This document shows, piece by piece, positions 53,084 to 62,863 of a DNA stretch of 64,000 nucleotides. Under the pieces are notes generated by a model. That model did no database searches. It saw nothing but the letters and a program-made list of their open reading frames with translations, and was not told where the DNA came from. The stretch's first letter is position 1, and each line of letters begins with the position of its first letter. The DNA is taken from NCBI RefSeq assembly GCF_000018065.1, contig NC_009840.1:1302001-1366000 (forward strand), in the 5' to 3' direction. The position numbers and the translations under genes are program-made. The stretch is from Prochlorococcus marinus str. MIT 9215 (GTDB lineage: Bacteria; Cyanobacteriota; Cyanobacteriia; PCC-6307; Cyanobiaceae).

Positions 53084-54262
53084 TTAAATAATGGAATTAA
53101 TAATATCTTTAGCAGCTCTCTGGACTACTCCCTCCTCTCCTAATTCTTTTTTTAAAAAGGCATAACCTTTTTTTATTTTTATTTTTTCTGACTTACCTTC
53201 AAGTATCCTGCAAGATTTATGGAAGATTTTCTTTTCGTCAAAATTTTTCTGTACAAACTCAGGGATTATTAATTTATTAACTAACAAATTTACAGGAGAA
53301 ATAAATCTTACTTTGAAATTGAGAATTTTTTTAGCAATAAAAGCAGTAATCCTACTTACTCTATAACCAACAATCTGCGGGATTCCATATAAAGCTAATT
53401 CCATGTTAACGGTTCCAGATTTACAAAAAGCAATTTTAGTAAGCGAATAAATATAAGGTTTTAATTTTGCACTATCTTTTTGAGAAATCACAATTCCCTT
53501 AACTTGATATTTGCTCAAGGCTTTTTTGAATATTTCATCAAAAGCCCTTCGACAGGAGGGAATATAGACAACTAAACTTGGATATTTTTGTTGTAATTGT
53601 TTAGCCGCTCTCATAAAAGTAGGCAATACATATCGTAATTCTTGAGGTCTTGAAGCGGGCATCAAAAGGAGAATATTTTGAGAAGAGCGAAGGTTCAGAA
53701 TAGTTCTGGCATTTTTCTTTAGAGGAAGTTTTCTTGTCAAATCAATCATTGGATGTCCAACCCACAAAACATTTCCACCCCTCTTTTTATAAAATGCTGC
53801 TTCTTTTTTGAAAATCGCGAATATTTTATCAGAAAATTTTATTAGATTTGTTGTAGTATTATTGCCAACCCTCCAAGCCCACTCTTGAGGAGCAATATAG
53901 TAATAAATTGGAATTTTTGTCTTGGATCTTTTTAATTTAGTACCAATTTTTATATTGGGCCCCATATAGTCAATCAAAATCAAGCAATCTGGAGGATAAT
54001 TTTTTAGTAATTTATAGAACCTTTTTTGAATTCTTATTGTTGGAAGAATAAGAGGTAAAGCCTCCCAAATTCCTATTGCACTTATTGATGTAGTATCTTG
54101 AAGAATTTTTACACCTTCTTTCTTCATCCTCTCTCCGCCTAATCCACAAATTTCTAGATCTATAGATTTTTTTTTAGCTTCATCTAATAATGCTTTAGAT
54201 AACAAACTTCCGTGCAAGTCTCCAGATACTTCTCCAGTACTTATAAATATCTTTTTATTCAT
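53084..54262 (-). CDS. lpxB: lipid A disaccharide synthase
   Basis: LpxB condenses UDP-2,3-diacylglucosamine with lipid X to form the lipid A disaccharide. The GT19 pattern is present: ISTGEVSGDLHGSLLSKAL at the N terminus, LILIDYMGPNIKIG, YYIAPQEWAWR, LLLMPASRPQELRYVLP and FCKSGTVNMELALYGIPQIV. At 392 residues it is normal. Its ATG (54262) shares one base with the lpxA stop (TAATG), so translation is coupled. The basic composition suits a membrane-surface enzyme. It is the last lipid A gene of the bamA-lpxC-fabZ-lpxA-lpxB unit. Confidence 0.95.
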   Translation of the reverse strand: MNKKIFISTGEVSGDLHGSLLSKALLDEAKKKSIDLEICGLGGERMKKEGVKILQDTTSISAIGIWEALPLILPTIRIQKRFYKLLKNYPPDCLILIDYMGPNIKIGTKLKRSKTKIPIYYYIAPQEWAWRVGNNTTTNLIKFSDKIFAIFKKEAAFYKKRGGNVLWVGHPMIDLTRKLPLKKNARTILNLRSSQNILLLMPASRPQELRYVLPTFMRAAKQLQQKYPSLVVYIPSCRRAFDEIFKKALSKYQVKGIVISQKDSAKLKPYIYSLTKIAFCKSGTVNMELALYGIPQIVGYRVSRITAFIAKKILNFKVRFISPVNLLVNKLIIPEFVQKNFDEKKIFHKSCRILEGKSEKIKIKKGYAFLKKELGEEGVVQRAAKDIINSII

Positions 54263-55101
54263 TAATTCACTACAGGCATTGGTCCTCGTCTTTCTTTAGA
54301 TATTGACGCTTTTAAAAAACTACATAATTTTGAAGATGAAAGATCTAATTCTCCTGTCATTACTTTTTCTAATGAATTTGAAATCGCATCATTTGATTTA
54401 AAAAGCAAATTCCAAGTGCTTTGAAGTATTTTTAAATCAAAATCTTTGTTTTCCATTAAGCCACTTCTCTTAATTCCAATCCTATTCAAACCTCTCAATC
54501 TTCCTGGATGGCCTTCGGCTAAACAAAAAGGTGGCACATCTCTATCTACTCTAGTCATTCCTCCAATCATCGCTAAATATCCAATATGTACAAATTGATG
54601 AATACCTAAACAACCGCCAATAATAGCTTTATCTTCAATCTTTACATGGCCTGCAACTTGAACACTATTTGATAAAACTATCCTATTACCAAGTTCGCAA
54701 TTATGGCCTATGTGAGTGTAAGCCATCAACAAATTATTATTACCAATAATAGTTTTTTCTCCTTCATCAGTTGCTTTATTAATAGTTACACATTCTCTGA
54801 AAGTATTATTATCTCCAATAATAACTTCAGTAGGGGCCCCTTTATATTTGAGGTCTTGGGGATCAAGACCTATAAAAACACTTGGGAAGACTTTATTGTT
54901 TAAACCAATTTGAGTTCTTCCTGAAATAACAGCGTTCGGTCCTATTTCGGTTCCTTTCCCAATAGTCACATTAGGACCAACGATGGCTCCTTGAGAGATA
55001 ATAACCCCATCATGTATTTCTGCACTCGGATCAACAAAAGCATTTGGATGCACTTTTACACCACTAAAGCTTGAGTTTAATTCAGTATTTTTATAATCCA
55101 T
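54262..55101 (-). CDS. lpxA: UDP-N-acetylglucosamine acyltransferase
   Basis: LpxA puts the first hydroxyacyl chain on UDP-GlcNAc. The left-handed beta-helix is seen as hexapeptide repeats (VHPNAFVDPSAEIHDGVII, GTEIGPNAVISGRTQIG) through about residue 190. The catalytic His lies in LMAYTHIGHNCELG, and the C-terminal helical domain follows. The length, 279 residues, is slightly more than in E. coli. The start is the ATG at 55101, 5 bp after fabZ. It overlaps lpxB by one base. Confidence 0.96.
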   Translation of the reverse strand: MDYKNTELNSSFSGVKVHPNAFVDPSAEIHDGVIISQGAIVGPNVTIGKGTEIGPNAVISGRTQIGLNNKVFPSVFIGLDPQDLKYKGAPTEVIIGDNNTFRECVTINKATDEGEKTIIGNNNLLMAYTHIGHNCELGNRIVLSNSVQVAGHVKIEDKAIIGGCLGIHQFVHIGYLAMIGGMTRVDRDVPPFCLAEGHPGRLRGLNRIGIKRSGLMENKDFDLKILQSTWNLLFKSNDAISNSLEKVMTGELDLSSSKLCSFLKASISKERRGPMPVVN

Positions 55102-55105
55102 ATCC

Positions 55106-55564
55106 CTAATTAACTAATGAAAACATTAATTCACCAGCACAAACTAACTTCCCATCAACATGAGCCTCCCCTTTAACCTTGCCAAATCTTTGTCTTTTAA
55201 TAGACAATAACTCACAAGAAATTATCAATTGATCTCCAGGCAGAACTGGTTTTCTAAATTTGACATTGTTGATCCCGGCGAAGACGAAAAGTCCTTTAGG
55301 GAGGTCGGGCATTTGCGTTACAATTATTCCACCAACTTGAGCCATTGATTCAACAATAAGAACCCCAGGCATCAAAGGTCTCTCAGGAAAATGCCCCTGA
55401 AATTGAGGCTCATTAATAGTTACATTTTTTATTGCAACAGCTCTCTCTCCAGGAATATGCTCTATGACTTTGTCCACAAGAGCAAACGGATATCTATGAG
55501 GTAACAAACCTAATATTTGCTCAGAGGAAAGTTGATTATTTTCACTGGATAATTTCTTTTCCAA
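55106..55564 (-). CDS. fabZ: 3-hydroxyacyl-[ACP] dehydratase FabZ
   Basis: FabZ dehydrates 3-hydroxyacyl-ACP in fatty acid elongation and so competes with LpxA for the same precursor. The hot-dog fold motifs are [19 protein letters not shown] and [20 protein letters not shown], which includes the catalytic His and Glu. The length, 152 residues, is normal. The start is probably TTG at 55564 (MEKKLSSEN). Its place between lpxC and lpxA is the conserved arrangement that balances phospholipid and lipid A supply. Confidence 0.96.
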   Translation of the reverse strand: MEKKLSSENNQLSSEQILGLLPHRYPFALVDKVIEHIPGERAVAIKNVTINEPQFQGHFPERPLMPGVLIVESMAQVGGIIVTQMPDLPKGLFVFAGINNVKFRKPVLPGDQLIISCELLSIKRQRFGKVKGEAHVDGKLVCAGELMFSLVN

Positions 55565-55581
55565 AACAATTAAAGATAAAG

Positions 55582-56418
55582 TTAATTTTTTAGCGATGAG
55601 GCCAATAAAGCATTTAAAGAATGTGATCCTTTATAAACTAAAATTTGAGCCTTAGGTAACCCTACCAAAGCCAAGTCCCCAATGAGGTCTAAAATTTTAT
55701 GTCTTATTGGTTCATTATCAAATCTTAATGGTGGATTGACCCATTTATCACCGTCGCAAACGAGTGCATTTTCCAAACTTCCGCCTTTTATTAATCCAAG
55801 TTCACTTAACTCTTGAAATTGATCTTTAAAACCAAATGTTCTAGCAGGAGCAATCATTTCAACAAAACTTTTTGGATTTAAATTAATCACAAAAGTTTGA
55901 TTTCCGATTGCTTTATAGGCAAAACTTATAGTAGATATAATTGTAGTTTTTTCGGCAGGAATTGCTGCTATAACTGAGTCTTCCTTATTTAGAATTATTG
56001 ATTTATTAATCTCTTGAAAGAAATTATCTGGTCTAGGTGCTTTTTTTATACCTACTTTTTCAAAATCTCTAACCCATTGGATTGCCGATCCATCTAGAAG
56101 AGGAATCTCTTTCCCATCAACCTCAATATGTATATAACTCAACCCACACCCTGCCATTGAAGATAATAAATGTTCGATTGTATACAAATTTCTCCCCCCT
56201 AACTTAACCGCGGTACAAAGCATCGTACTTCCAATCAAATCCTGAGTTAACTTAAAAATCTCGTTAGGTTTATCCTGAAAAGATACATAATATCCTTCTT
56301 TCTCATAGGAAGAAATTGTAACTCTAGTTTTTTCACCACTGTGTAGGCCTATACCTTCTCTGGAGACAACACCAGCCAAGGTATAGCAAGAATCATAATT
56401 AGCAGGCCAAGAAAACAC
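55582..56418 (-). CDS. lpxC: UDP-3-O-acyl-N-acetylglucosamine deacetylase
   Basis: LpxC is the zinc enzyme that commits the pathway to lipid A. Visible motifs are [20 protein letters not shown], the zinc-binding [15 protein letters not shown], and [19 protein letters not shown] with the remaining zinc ligands. The length, 278 residues, is normal. The start is GTG at 56418, immediately after the bamA stop, so the two are coupled. In E. coli LpxC is controlled by proteolysis through its C terminus; the ending here ([11 protein letters not shown]) has alanine-leucine character, but regulation is unknown. Confidence 0.95.
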   Translation of the reverse strand: MFSWPANYDSCYTLAGVVSREGIGLHSGEKTRVTISSYEKEGYYVSFQDKPNEIFKLTQDLIGSTMLCTAVKLGGRNLYTIEHLLSSMAGCGLSYIHIEVDGKEIPLLDGSAIQWVRDFEKVGIKKAPRPDNFFQEINKSIILNKEDSVIAAIPAEKTTIISTISFAYKAIGNQTFVINLNPKSFVEMIAPARTFGFKDQFQELSELGLIKGGSLENALVCDGDKWVNPPLRFDNEPIRHKILDLIGDLALVGLPKAQILVYKGSHSLNALLASSLKN

Positions 56419-58551
56419 TTAAAACTTCCATCCAACTCCAAGTGTATATCTCCAATCTCCACTCAAGTCCTTGCTAGCGACATCTAATCTTAATGGACCT
56501 ACTGGTGTTTTAACACCAACTCCCCCTCCGAGAGAAAACCCAGAACCTGATTTCTGCAATAATTTACCAGGTTTTCCTGGAACTTCTTTTTGAGAGCCAA
56601 GATCACTTCCTGCATCGACGAATAAAGCTCCCGATATCATTTTCCAAACAGGGAATCTATATTCTGCTGTGCCCTCAATAAAACTTCTACTTACAGACAA
56701 ATCACAAGAGCCCCAACCTCTAACAGATGATGTTCCTCCCATACAAAATGCTTCGTAAGGAGGCAATTCCCCAATGATAGTTCCTCCTTTAATTTGAAAT
56801 CCAATAGCTTGAGGACAGTCTTCACTTTTAGCATCTATAGACTTACATGCCTTGGTCAAATTTAATAATTTTGTTGGTATAAAGAATGAATATGAGGCTT
56901 TCATTCTATTAAAAGTTGGAGAGTTTTTGCCCGTTGAAATAAATTGTTCGGTACCAAAGCCAAATTTATTTCCTGAAGTTGGATTGATGGAATTGTTCAA
57001 ATTACCTCTAGAAGTACTAGCGATAACACTCACTAATGTATTTTCATCGGGGCATGAACCATCATTTGGAGTAAATCCAATACAAATAATATCATTTATA
57101 TTTCCTGTTGTTGGAGTCCTATCACCATATGGTTTTTTATTACCATCACCATCCATCATTTTTACTTTCTTAAAATTCATTCCTGCAAGAATTCTCCAAT
57201 TAGCGACTTTAAACGGATCTCCACCATTTAATGGCCTTGAGAAAGAAAATCCACCTCCTGTTTTTTCTAAAACTATTGATGAAAAAGTATCAGAGGTTGA
57301 AGTACTAGTATCATCTACTGCGTATATGCGGCCATTATTTTCGCTTTTAAATTCTTGTGGATAATCTCTACTTAGAAAAATATTTGTTCTAAAAGATGTT
57401 TTATGTTTATCGCCTTTAATCCATGGATCAAATAATGAAAAATTATAGGTAGTTGAATATTCTCCGAAATTTAGATTTAAATTTGTAGACCATGCTCTTC
57501 CTAGTGCATTTGTTTCCTGCAAACCAATTGAAGCGAAGATACCTGAACTATTGCTATAACCAAGTCCACCTGTTAATGATCCTGTTCTTTGCTCACTCAA
57601 GTCTAGAAAAATAATGACTTGACCAGGATTTAAATTGTCAGGACCAAGAGATACCTTTACATCATCAAATAATGATGTGGCATAAAGTCTACCGATATCG
57701 GCTTCTAAAATTTTCCGATTAAATATTGAACCAGTTTGTGTTTTTAATTCTCTCTTAATTACCCATTCTTTCGTTTTCCCTTTCCTAGGTTTTCCATCGA
57801 TTACAAATTCACCATCAGAATCTGGGAATCTTATTTTTACGTCAGAAATAATTCCCTCAGAAACTTTTAATGTTACTAGTCCGTTCTCAGAGATTCTATC
57901 GGGGCCATTAATTCTAGCTAAAGAATAACCCTTTTTTTCATATCGTTTTTTTATTATTTCTATTTTATTTTGAAGTTCATTTAAATTAAGAGTTGTCCCA
58001 TAATAATTATTAAAAATATCATCTACGTATTCATTGGAGATTAAAGAGCTTATTGGTTTAATTTCAACTTTCTTTAAAATTGGATTAGGCACTACATTTA
58101 CTATTAGTCTCACGCCTAGTGGCCCTTCTTGAGACTTTATTTTAACTCCTGAAAACCAACCACTAGCATATATTGAATTAAGGTCTTGACTTAAAATTTG
58201 ATTATCAACAATACTTCCAGGCTTTATGCTCATAGAATCATATGCAGCCAATTCAAGTTTTCTACCCTCAGGATGATTTTCCCAACCTTCGATAATTATT
58301 TCTGAAATAAGAACACTTTCTTGATCAATACCATTATTTTTATCTGCGAGAAGAAATTTCTTTTCTTTTTTAATATCAATCCTTTGAAATAAACCAAAAT
58401 CAACATTTGGAATTTCTAAGAATGTTTTTGATGGATCAACATCATTTGGCAAATACTTCGCAGCCAGTTCTGAATTATTTGATATCAAAATCAAAGGGTA
58501 GCAGGCAAAATTAGTGAAAATCTTTCCAAATTTTAAAAAATGTTTTTGCAT
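56419..58551 (-). CDS. bamA: BamA/Omp85-family outer-membrane protein assembly factor
   Basis: This 710-residue protein inserts beta-barrel proteins into the outer membrane. After an N-terminal hydrophobic lead come three POTRA domains (about 75-155, 155-235 and 240-325), the number usual for cyanobacterial Omp85. A C-terminal 16-strand barrel follows, with GLGYSNSSGIFASIGLQETN and the conserved MGGTSSVRGWGSCDL (VRGW loop). The chain ends GVGWKF with the aromatic terminus recognised by Bam. An unusual trait is several Cys in extracellular loops (ICIGFTPNDGSCPD). It leads the lipid A operon. The signal peptide is atypical, and the ATG start at 58551 could be late or early. Confidence 0.94.
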   Translation of the reverse strand: MQKHFLKFGKIFTNFACYPLILISNNSELAAKYLPNDVDPSKTFLEIPNVDFGLFQRIDIKKEKKFLLADKNNGIDQESVLISEIIIEGWENHPEGRKLELAAYDSMSIKPGSIVDNQILSQDLNSIYASGWFSGVKIKSQEGPLGVRLIVNVVPNPILKKVEIKPISSLISNEYVDDIFNNYYGTTLNLNELQNKIEIIKKRYEKKGYSLARINGPDRISENGLVTLKVSEGIISDVKIRFPDSDGEFVIDGKPRKGKTKEWVIKRELKTQTGSIFNRKILEADIGRLYATSLFDDVKVSLGPDNLNPGQVIIFLDLSEQRTGSLTGGLGYSNSSGIFASIGLQETNALGRAWSTNLNLNFGEYSTTYNFSLFDPWIKGDKHKTSFRTNIFLSRDYPQEFKSENNGRIYAVDDTSTSTSDTFSSIVLEKTGGGFSFSRPLNGGDPFKVANWRILAGMNFKKVKMMDGDGNKKPYGDRTPTTGNINDIICIGFTPNDGSCPDENTLVSVIASTSRGNLNNSINPTSGNKFGFGTEQFISTGKNSPTFNRMKASYSFFIPTKLLNLTKACKSIDAKSEDCPQAIGFQIKGGTIIGELPPYEAFCMGGTSSVRGWGSCDLSVSRSFIEGTAEYRFPVWKMISGALFVDAGSDLGSQKEVPGKPGKLLQKSGSGFSLGGGVGVKTPVGPLRLDVASKDLSGDWRYTLGVGWKF

Positions 58552-58601
58552 AGTACAGTACTTTTTATTAAGATAAATAAATCATTATTTATTCAATTAG
58601 C

Positions 58602-59330
58602 TTAAAGAAAATCATTTATTCTTCGATGAATTTCACTATAAGCTTCAATTAGACCACCTAAATCATTCCTAAATCTGTCTTTATCTAGGCTTACAATTGT
58701 ATCATTATTCTGCTTTAGATCCCACAATCTACAATTATCAGGACTTATTTCATCTCCGAGAATAATATTATTACTATTGTCATAGCCAAATTCCAATTTA
58801 AAATCTACAAGGTGGAGTTGAATATTTTTAAAAAAACTTTTCAGGATTACATTAATTTTTAAAGTTAAATTTATTATTAATTCCAAATCATCAGAGCTTA
58901 ATATGTTCAATAATTCGATTCTATCTTTTGTAATCAGGGGATCATTAAGTTCATCATTTTTAAGATAGATATCAATTAATGGTTTTGACAGGTATGTTCC
59001 AGGTTTAATAGTCGTTTGCTTACACAAAGAACCATATGCAGTATTTCTTAGAACAATTTCTAATGGAATGACTTTTATTTTTTTTGCAATCATTGTATTT
59101 TCATTTTCAAGTTCAATAAAATGAGTAGGAATATTCTTACTAATGAGAATCTCAAAAATTCTTGAACTAATTAAGCAATTAAGTTTGCCTTTGCCTTCAA
59201 ATTTTTCTTTTTTCAACGCATTAAAAGCTGTAGCATCATCTTTAAATTCAATTTTTACTTTATCTATATCATGATGAGTAAAAACTTTTTTTGCTTTGCC
59301 TTCATAAATCAACTCATATTTATTATTCAT
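58602..59330 (-). CDS. purC: SAICAR synthase (phosphoribosylaminoimidazole-succinocarboxamide synthase)
   Basis: PurC joins aspartate to CAIR in purine synthesis, with ATP. The motif IYEGKAKKVFTHHDIDKVKI is at the N terminus; further conserved pieces are EVVLRNTAYGSL-like IPLEIVLRNTAYGSLCKQT, LVDFKLEFGYDNSNNIILGD and DEISPDNCRLWD. The length, 242 residues, is normal. The start is the ATG at 59330. It is divergent from purD, with a 130-bp shared control region, and lies 51 bp beyond bamA. Confidence 0.97.
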   Translation of the reverse strand: MNNKYELIYEGKAKKVFTHHDIDKVKIEFKDDATAFNALKKEKFEGKGKLNCLISSRIFEILISKNIPTHFIELENENTMIAKKIKVIPLEIVLRNTAYGSLCKQTTIKPGTYLSKPLIDIYLKNDELNDPLITKDRIELLNILSSDDLELIINLTLKINVILKSFFKNIQLHLVDFKLEFGYDNSNNIILGDEISPDNCRLWDLKQNNDTIVSLDKDRFRNDLGGLIEAYSEIHRRINDFL

Positions 59331-59460
59331 TGATTTAAAACCTCATTATGATTACTAAAGTACTTTTTTATAATTAACATATTTATTAGAGATCAACTTT
59401 AAGTGATTTGTTTCATTTTAACTGATTATTCATCGAAACCTCATAACCTAAAAATAAAAT

Positions 59461-60792
59461 ATGGGAATTCATTCACCAAGTACTAGAAGCTCTTTTAATT
59501 TAGAAAATATCTTGATAATTGGAAATGGCGGGAGAGAAAACTCTTTAGCTTGGGCTATTCAAAAAAATGAATTAGTTAAAAAAGTTTATTTAATACCTGG
59601 TAACGCTGGTACAGAAAGAATAAATAAATGTGAAAGAATAAGAATTGATATAAATAATAAAAATGAACTATTAGAAAAACTTTATTTTCTTAAAATAGAT
59701 TTAGTTGTAATCGGGCCAGAAATACCTTTAGCAAATGGATTAGCTGATTTTCTTCGAAAAAAAGATTTTAAAGTATTTGGTCCTAATAAAGATGGTGCAA
59801 AATTAGAATTTAGCAAATCTTGGGCGAAGGAATTTATGCAAGAAGCTAATATTCCAACTGCAAACTTCTGGAAAGTCAATTCTCTGAAAGAAGCAAAAAA
59901 AATTATCCATTCTTCATCAATTCCATTAGTAGTAAAAGCTGATGGTCTAGCCTCAGGCAAAGGTGTTTTTATTCCTAATACAAAAGATGAATGCTTAAAA
60001 GCAGCAGAGTCAATTTTTAATGGTAGATTTGGCAACTCTGGCAGTATAGTTGTTCTAGAAGAAAAAATTCAAGGGCCAGAAGTTTCAGTTTTTGCTTTAT
60101 GCGATGGAGAGCGATATACATTACTTCCAACAGCCCAAGATCACAAAAGACTTAACGAGAGAGATAAAGGGCCAAATACTGGAGGTATGGGAGCTTATTC
60201 TCCTGCTCCATTATTAACAAAAGATTGCCTTGATAGAATTATCAAAGAAATAATTGAACCTACAATAAATGAATTGAAGAAAAGAAATATTGACTATAGA
60301 GGCGTAATTTATTTTGGGTTAATGATCACAAAATCCGGGCCTAAAGTTATAGAATATAATTGCAGGTTTGGCGATCCAGAATGCCAAACAATTATGCCCT
60401 TGATGGATCAAAACTTTGTATTTCTTTTAGAAAAATGCTCGATGGGAAATTTAACTGGTAATGAAAAAATTAACCCTTCTGATAAAGTTAGCGGTTGTGT
60501 AATAGCGACTTCCAGAGGTTATCCCCACGAATATAAATCTGGCTATCAAATAAAAATAGGTAAGATTGATCATAATGATTGTCAAATCTTCGATTCAGGT
60601 ACTTCCTTAAGTGAAAATGGCAAATTATTAACTGATGGAGGAAGAGTCTTAAGTATTGTCTGTCAAGATAAAGATTTCGATATGGTTTTTGAAAAAGCAT
60701 ACAAAAATTTAAAAGAAATTCATTTTGAGGGTATTTACTTTAGAAATGACATAGGTCATCAAGTAAGAAAAAATTTTTCAAGGGAGAATTGA
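59461..60792 (+). CDS. purD: phosphoribosylamine--glycine ligase
   Basis: PurD makes GAR in purine synthesis. The ATP-grasp enzyme shows ILIIGNGGRENSLAWAIQKN, KADGLASGKGVFIPNT, GPNTGGMGAYSPAP and VIEYNCRFGDPECQTIMPL. The length, 443 residues, includes a 15-residue N-terminal lead (MGIHSPSTRSSFNLE). The start is the ATG at 59461. It is divergent from purC, so the two purine genes probably share control. nblS begins 4 bp after its stop, which suggests a common transcript. Confidence 0.97.
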   Translation: MGIHSPSTRSSFNLENILIIGNGGRENSLAWAIQKNELVKKVYLIPGNAGTERINKCERIRIDINNKNELLEKLYFLKIDLVVIGPEIPLANGLADFLRKKDFKVFGPNKDGAKLEFSKSWAKEFMQEANIPTANFWKVNSLKEAKKIIHSSSIPLVVKADGLASGKGVFIPNTKDECLKAAESIFNGRFGNSGSIVVLEEKIQGPEVSVFALCDGERYTLLPTAQDHKRLNERDKGPNTGGMGAYSPAPLLTKDCLDRIIKEIIEPTINELKKRNIDYRGVIYFGLMITKSGPKVIEYNCRFGDPECQTIMPLMDQNFVFLLEKCSMGNLTGNEKINPSDKVSGCVIATSRGYPHEYKSGYQIKIGKIDHNDCQIFDSGTSLSENGKLLTDGGRVLSIVCQDKDFDMVFEKAYKNLKEIHFEGIYFRNDIGHQVRKNFSREN

Positions 60793-60796
60793 ATTT

Positions 60797-62863
60797 ATGG
60801 TGGATACAAATAATCGAGAAAGCAGAAAATATAACATCACTGATAATGAAGATTTGAATAGTAATTATTGGATTAATAGATTACTAGCTTGGTGGAGTGG
60901 GTTCAGTTTAAGAACAAAATTATTAGCAATAGCAACTCTTGTAGTTAGCCTCCTAATGACAGGAATAACTTTTTTTGCATTAAACAGCATTCAAAGAGAT
61001 GCAGGAATGAATGATACTAGATATGCTAGAGATCTTGGATTATTGTTATCTGGGAATGTTACAGAACTAGTTGCTAATAACCAAAAAAAAGAAATTTCTA
61101 ATGTAGCTGAAAAGTTTTGGAGATCGAGTCGAAACCTGCGTTATATATTTTTTACTGATGCTGAGGATATTGTTCAACTTGGGATACCGATCAGTGCAAC
61201 ACCGACAAGCTCAGACAGTCAGTTTCAGCTCACTCGAAGATTAAAACTGCCCTCAGAACTAAAGAAGAGGCCACAATTCCCTTTGGTTAGACAACATGCG
61301 ACACCTCAAGGTCAAGTTACGGATGTATTTGTACCAATGTTGTGGAAAGGCAAATATCTTGGAACTTTAGCTTTGGGAGTCACCCCTAATAAAAAAGCAT
61401 TAGCCAGTGCTGCCTTAACTAGGGAAGTAACCATTGCAGTTTTTATCTCTATTTGGGTTTTAGTAATACTTGGAGCTGTATTTAATGCACTAACAATAAC
61501 CAGACCCGTCAGAGAGTTAGTAAGAGGGGTTAGAGAAATTTCACGAGGAAATTTCAAGTCCAGAATTTCTTTACCTATGACAGGTGATCTAGGAGAACTC
61601 TTAAATGGGTTTAACCGAATGGCAACACAGTTAGAAAATTATGACGAAGCCAATATAGAAGAACTCAAAGCGGCACAAATCAAGCAGCAATCTCTTATAG
61701 CGACAATGGCTGATGGTGCCATATTATTGGACTCACAAGGTAAGATTGTACTTACTAATCCAACAGCAAAAAGATTATTTCGTTGGGAAGGAAGATTCCT
61801 AGAGGGCAAAAATTTTTTAAATGAAATCCCCGAGATTTTATCCAACGACTTACATACGAATGTGGAATCTATTTTAAACAGAGAAAAGGAGAAGGACGAT
61901 TTAAGATTTAGTTTGGGAGAACCAGCAAGAACCTTAAGAATTGTTTTGCAATCAGTTTTAGATACAAATAAAGTTGAATTAAAAGGAATTGCGGTAACAA
62001 TTCAAGATTTAACTAGAGAAGTTGAACTTAACGCGGCACAAAATAGATTTATTAGTAATGTTTCGCACGAATTAAGAACACCACTTTTTAATATCAAAAG
62101 CTACGTAGAGACCTTACATGATTTAAAAGATCAGCTTTCTGATGAAGAACAAATAGAATTTTTGGGCATTGCAAATTCAGAGACTGATAGGTTAACAAGA
62201 CTTGTAAATGATGTATTAGATTTATCAAGATTAGAATCTGGGAAAATTGTTCAGCTTGATCAAATGGATATAAAACCTGCAATAGAACAGACTCTCAGAA
62301 ACTATAGACTTAATGCTACAGAAAAAAATGTTACATTAGCTCATGATATAGAGGAAACTATTCCTCTAATTCTTGGAAATTTTGATTTACTTTTGCAGGT
62401 TTTTGATAATTTGCTTGGTAATGGATTGAAATTTAGTCCAAAAAATAGCTCCCTTATTATAAGAGCTTACACTTGGCCAGATTCCTGCCCAGCTTTCCCT
62501 CCAAGTATTAAAAATGATGGAGCCCCTCAATGTGAATTAGTTTCACCACTGCCTAAAGTAAGAATTGAGATTGCTGATACAGGGTCAGGAATATCACAGG
62601 CCGATCAAGAAAAGATTTTTGATCGTTTTTATAGAGTAGAGAATTCTGTTCATACTGAGCAAGGTACTGGTTTAGGTTTATCTATAGTGAGAGGAATAAT
62701 TGAAAAACACGGTGGAGAGATTCGTATGGCTAGTGAATTAGGAGTAGGAACAACTTTCTGGTTTGATTTGGCTTTAGCACAATCTGATAAAGATGAATTA
62801 TTGACAAATGCTATTAACAATTCAGATTCTTTTTCAAGTTCTGAAATCAAAGAAATAATCTAA
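60797..62863 (+). CDS. nblS: NblS-type sensor histidine kinase
   Basis: This membrane histidine kinase has TM1 at about 38-60, an extracytoplasmic sensor region, TM2 at about 212-235, HAMP (TRPVRELVRGVREISRGNF) and a PAS domain (about 300-395). Next is HisKA with phospho-His near 424 (FISNVSHELRTPLFNIKSYV), then an HATPase with N box NLLGNGLKFSP and GTGLGLSIVRGI. This matches NblS, the conserved cyanobacterial kinase that regulates high-light and nutrient-stress genes, including hli genes, through the response regulator RpaB. The start is the ATG at 60797, 4 bp after purD. It overlaps the convergent kaiC gene by 4 bp. Confidence 0.93.
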   Translation: MVDTNNRESRKYNITDNEDLNSNYWINRLLAWWSGFSLRTKLLAIATLVVSLLMTGITFFALNSIQRDAGMNDTRYARDLGLLLSGNVTELVANNQKKEISNVAEKFWRSSRNLRYIFFTDAEDIVQLGIPISATPTSSDSQFQLTRRLKLPSELKKRPQFPLVRQHATPQGQVTDVFVPMLWKGKYLGTLALGVTPNKKALASAALTREVTIAVFISIWVLVILGAVFNALTITRPVRELVRGVREISRGNFKSRISLPMTGDLGELLNGFNRMATQLENYDEANIEELKAAQIKQQSLIATMADGAILLDSQGKIVLTNPTAKRLFRWEGRFLEGKNFLNEIPEILSNDLHTNVESILNREKEKDDLRFSLGEPARTLRIVLQSVLDTNKVELKGIAVTIQDLTREVELNAAQNRFISNVSHELRTPLFNIKSYVETLHDLKDQLSDEEQIEFLGIANSETDRLTRLVNDVLDLSRLESGKIVQLDQMDIKPAIEQTLRNYRLNATEKNVTLAHDIEETIPLILGNFDLLLQVFDNLLGNGLKFSPKNSSLIIRAYTWPDSCPAFPPSIKNDGAPQCELVSPLPKVRIEIADTGSGISQADQEKIFDRFYRVENSVHTEQGTGLGLSIVRGIIEKHGGEIRMASELGVGTTFWFDLALAQSDKDELLTNAINNSDSFSSSEIKEII

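Noticed and set aside
56852..57364. 170-codon frame antisense to bamA
   Set aside because: It lies inside the conserved bamA barrel and has no domain-like pattern.
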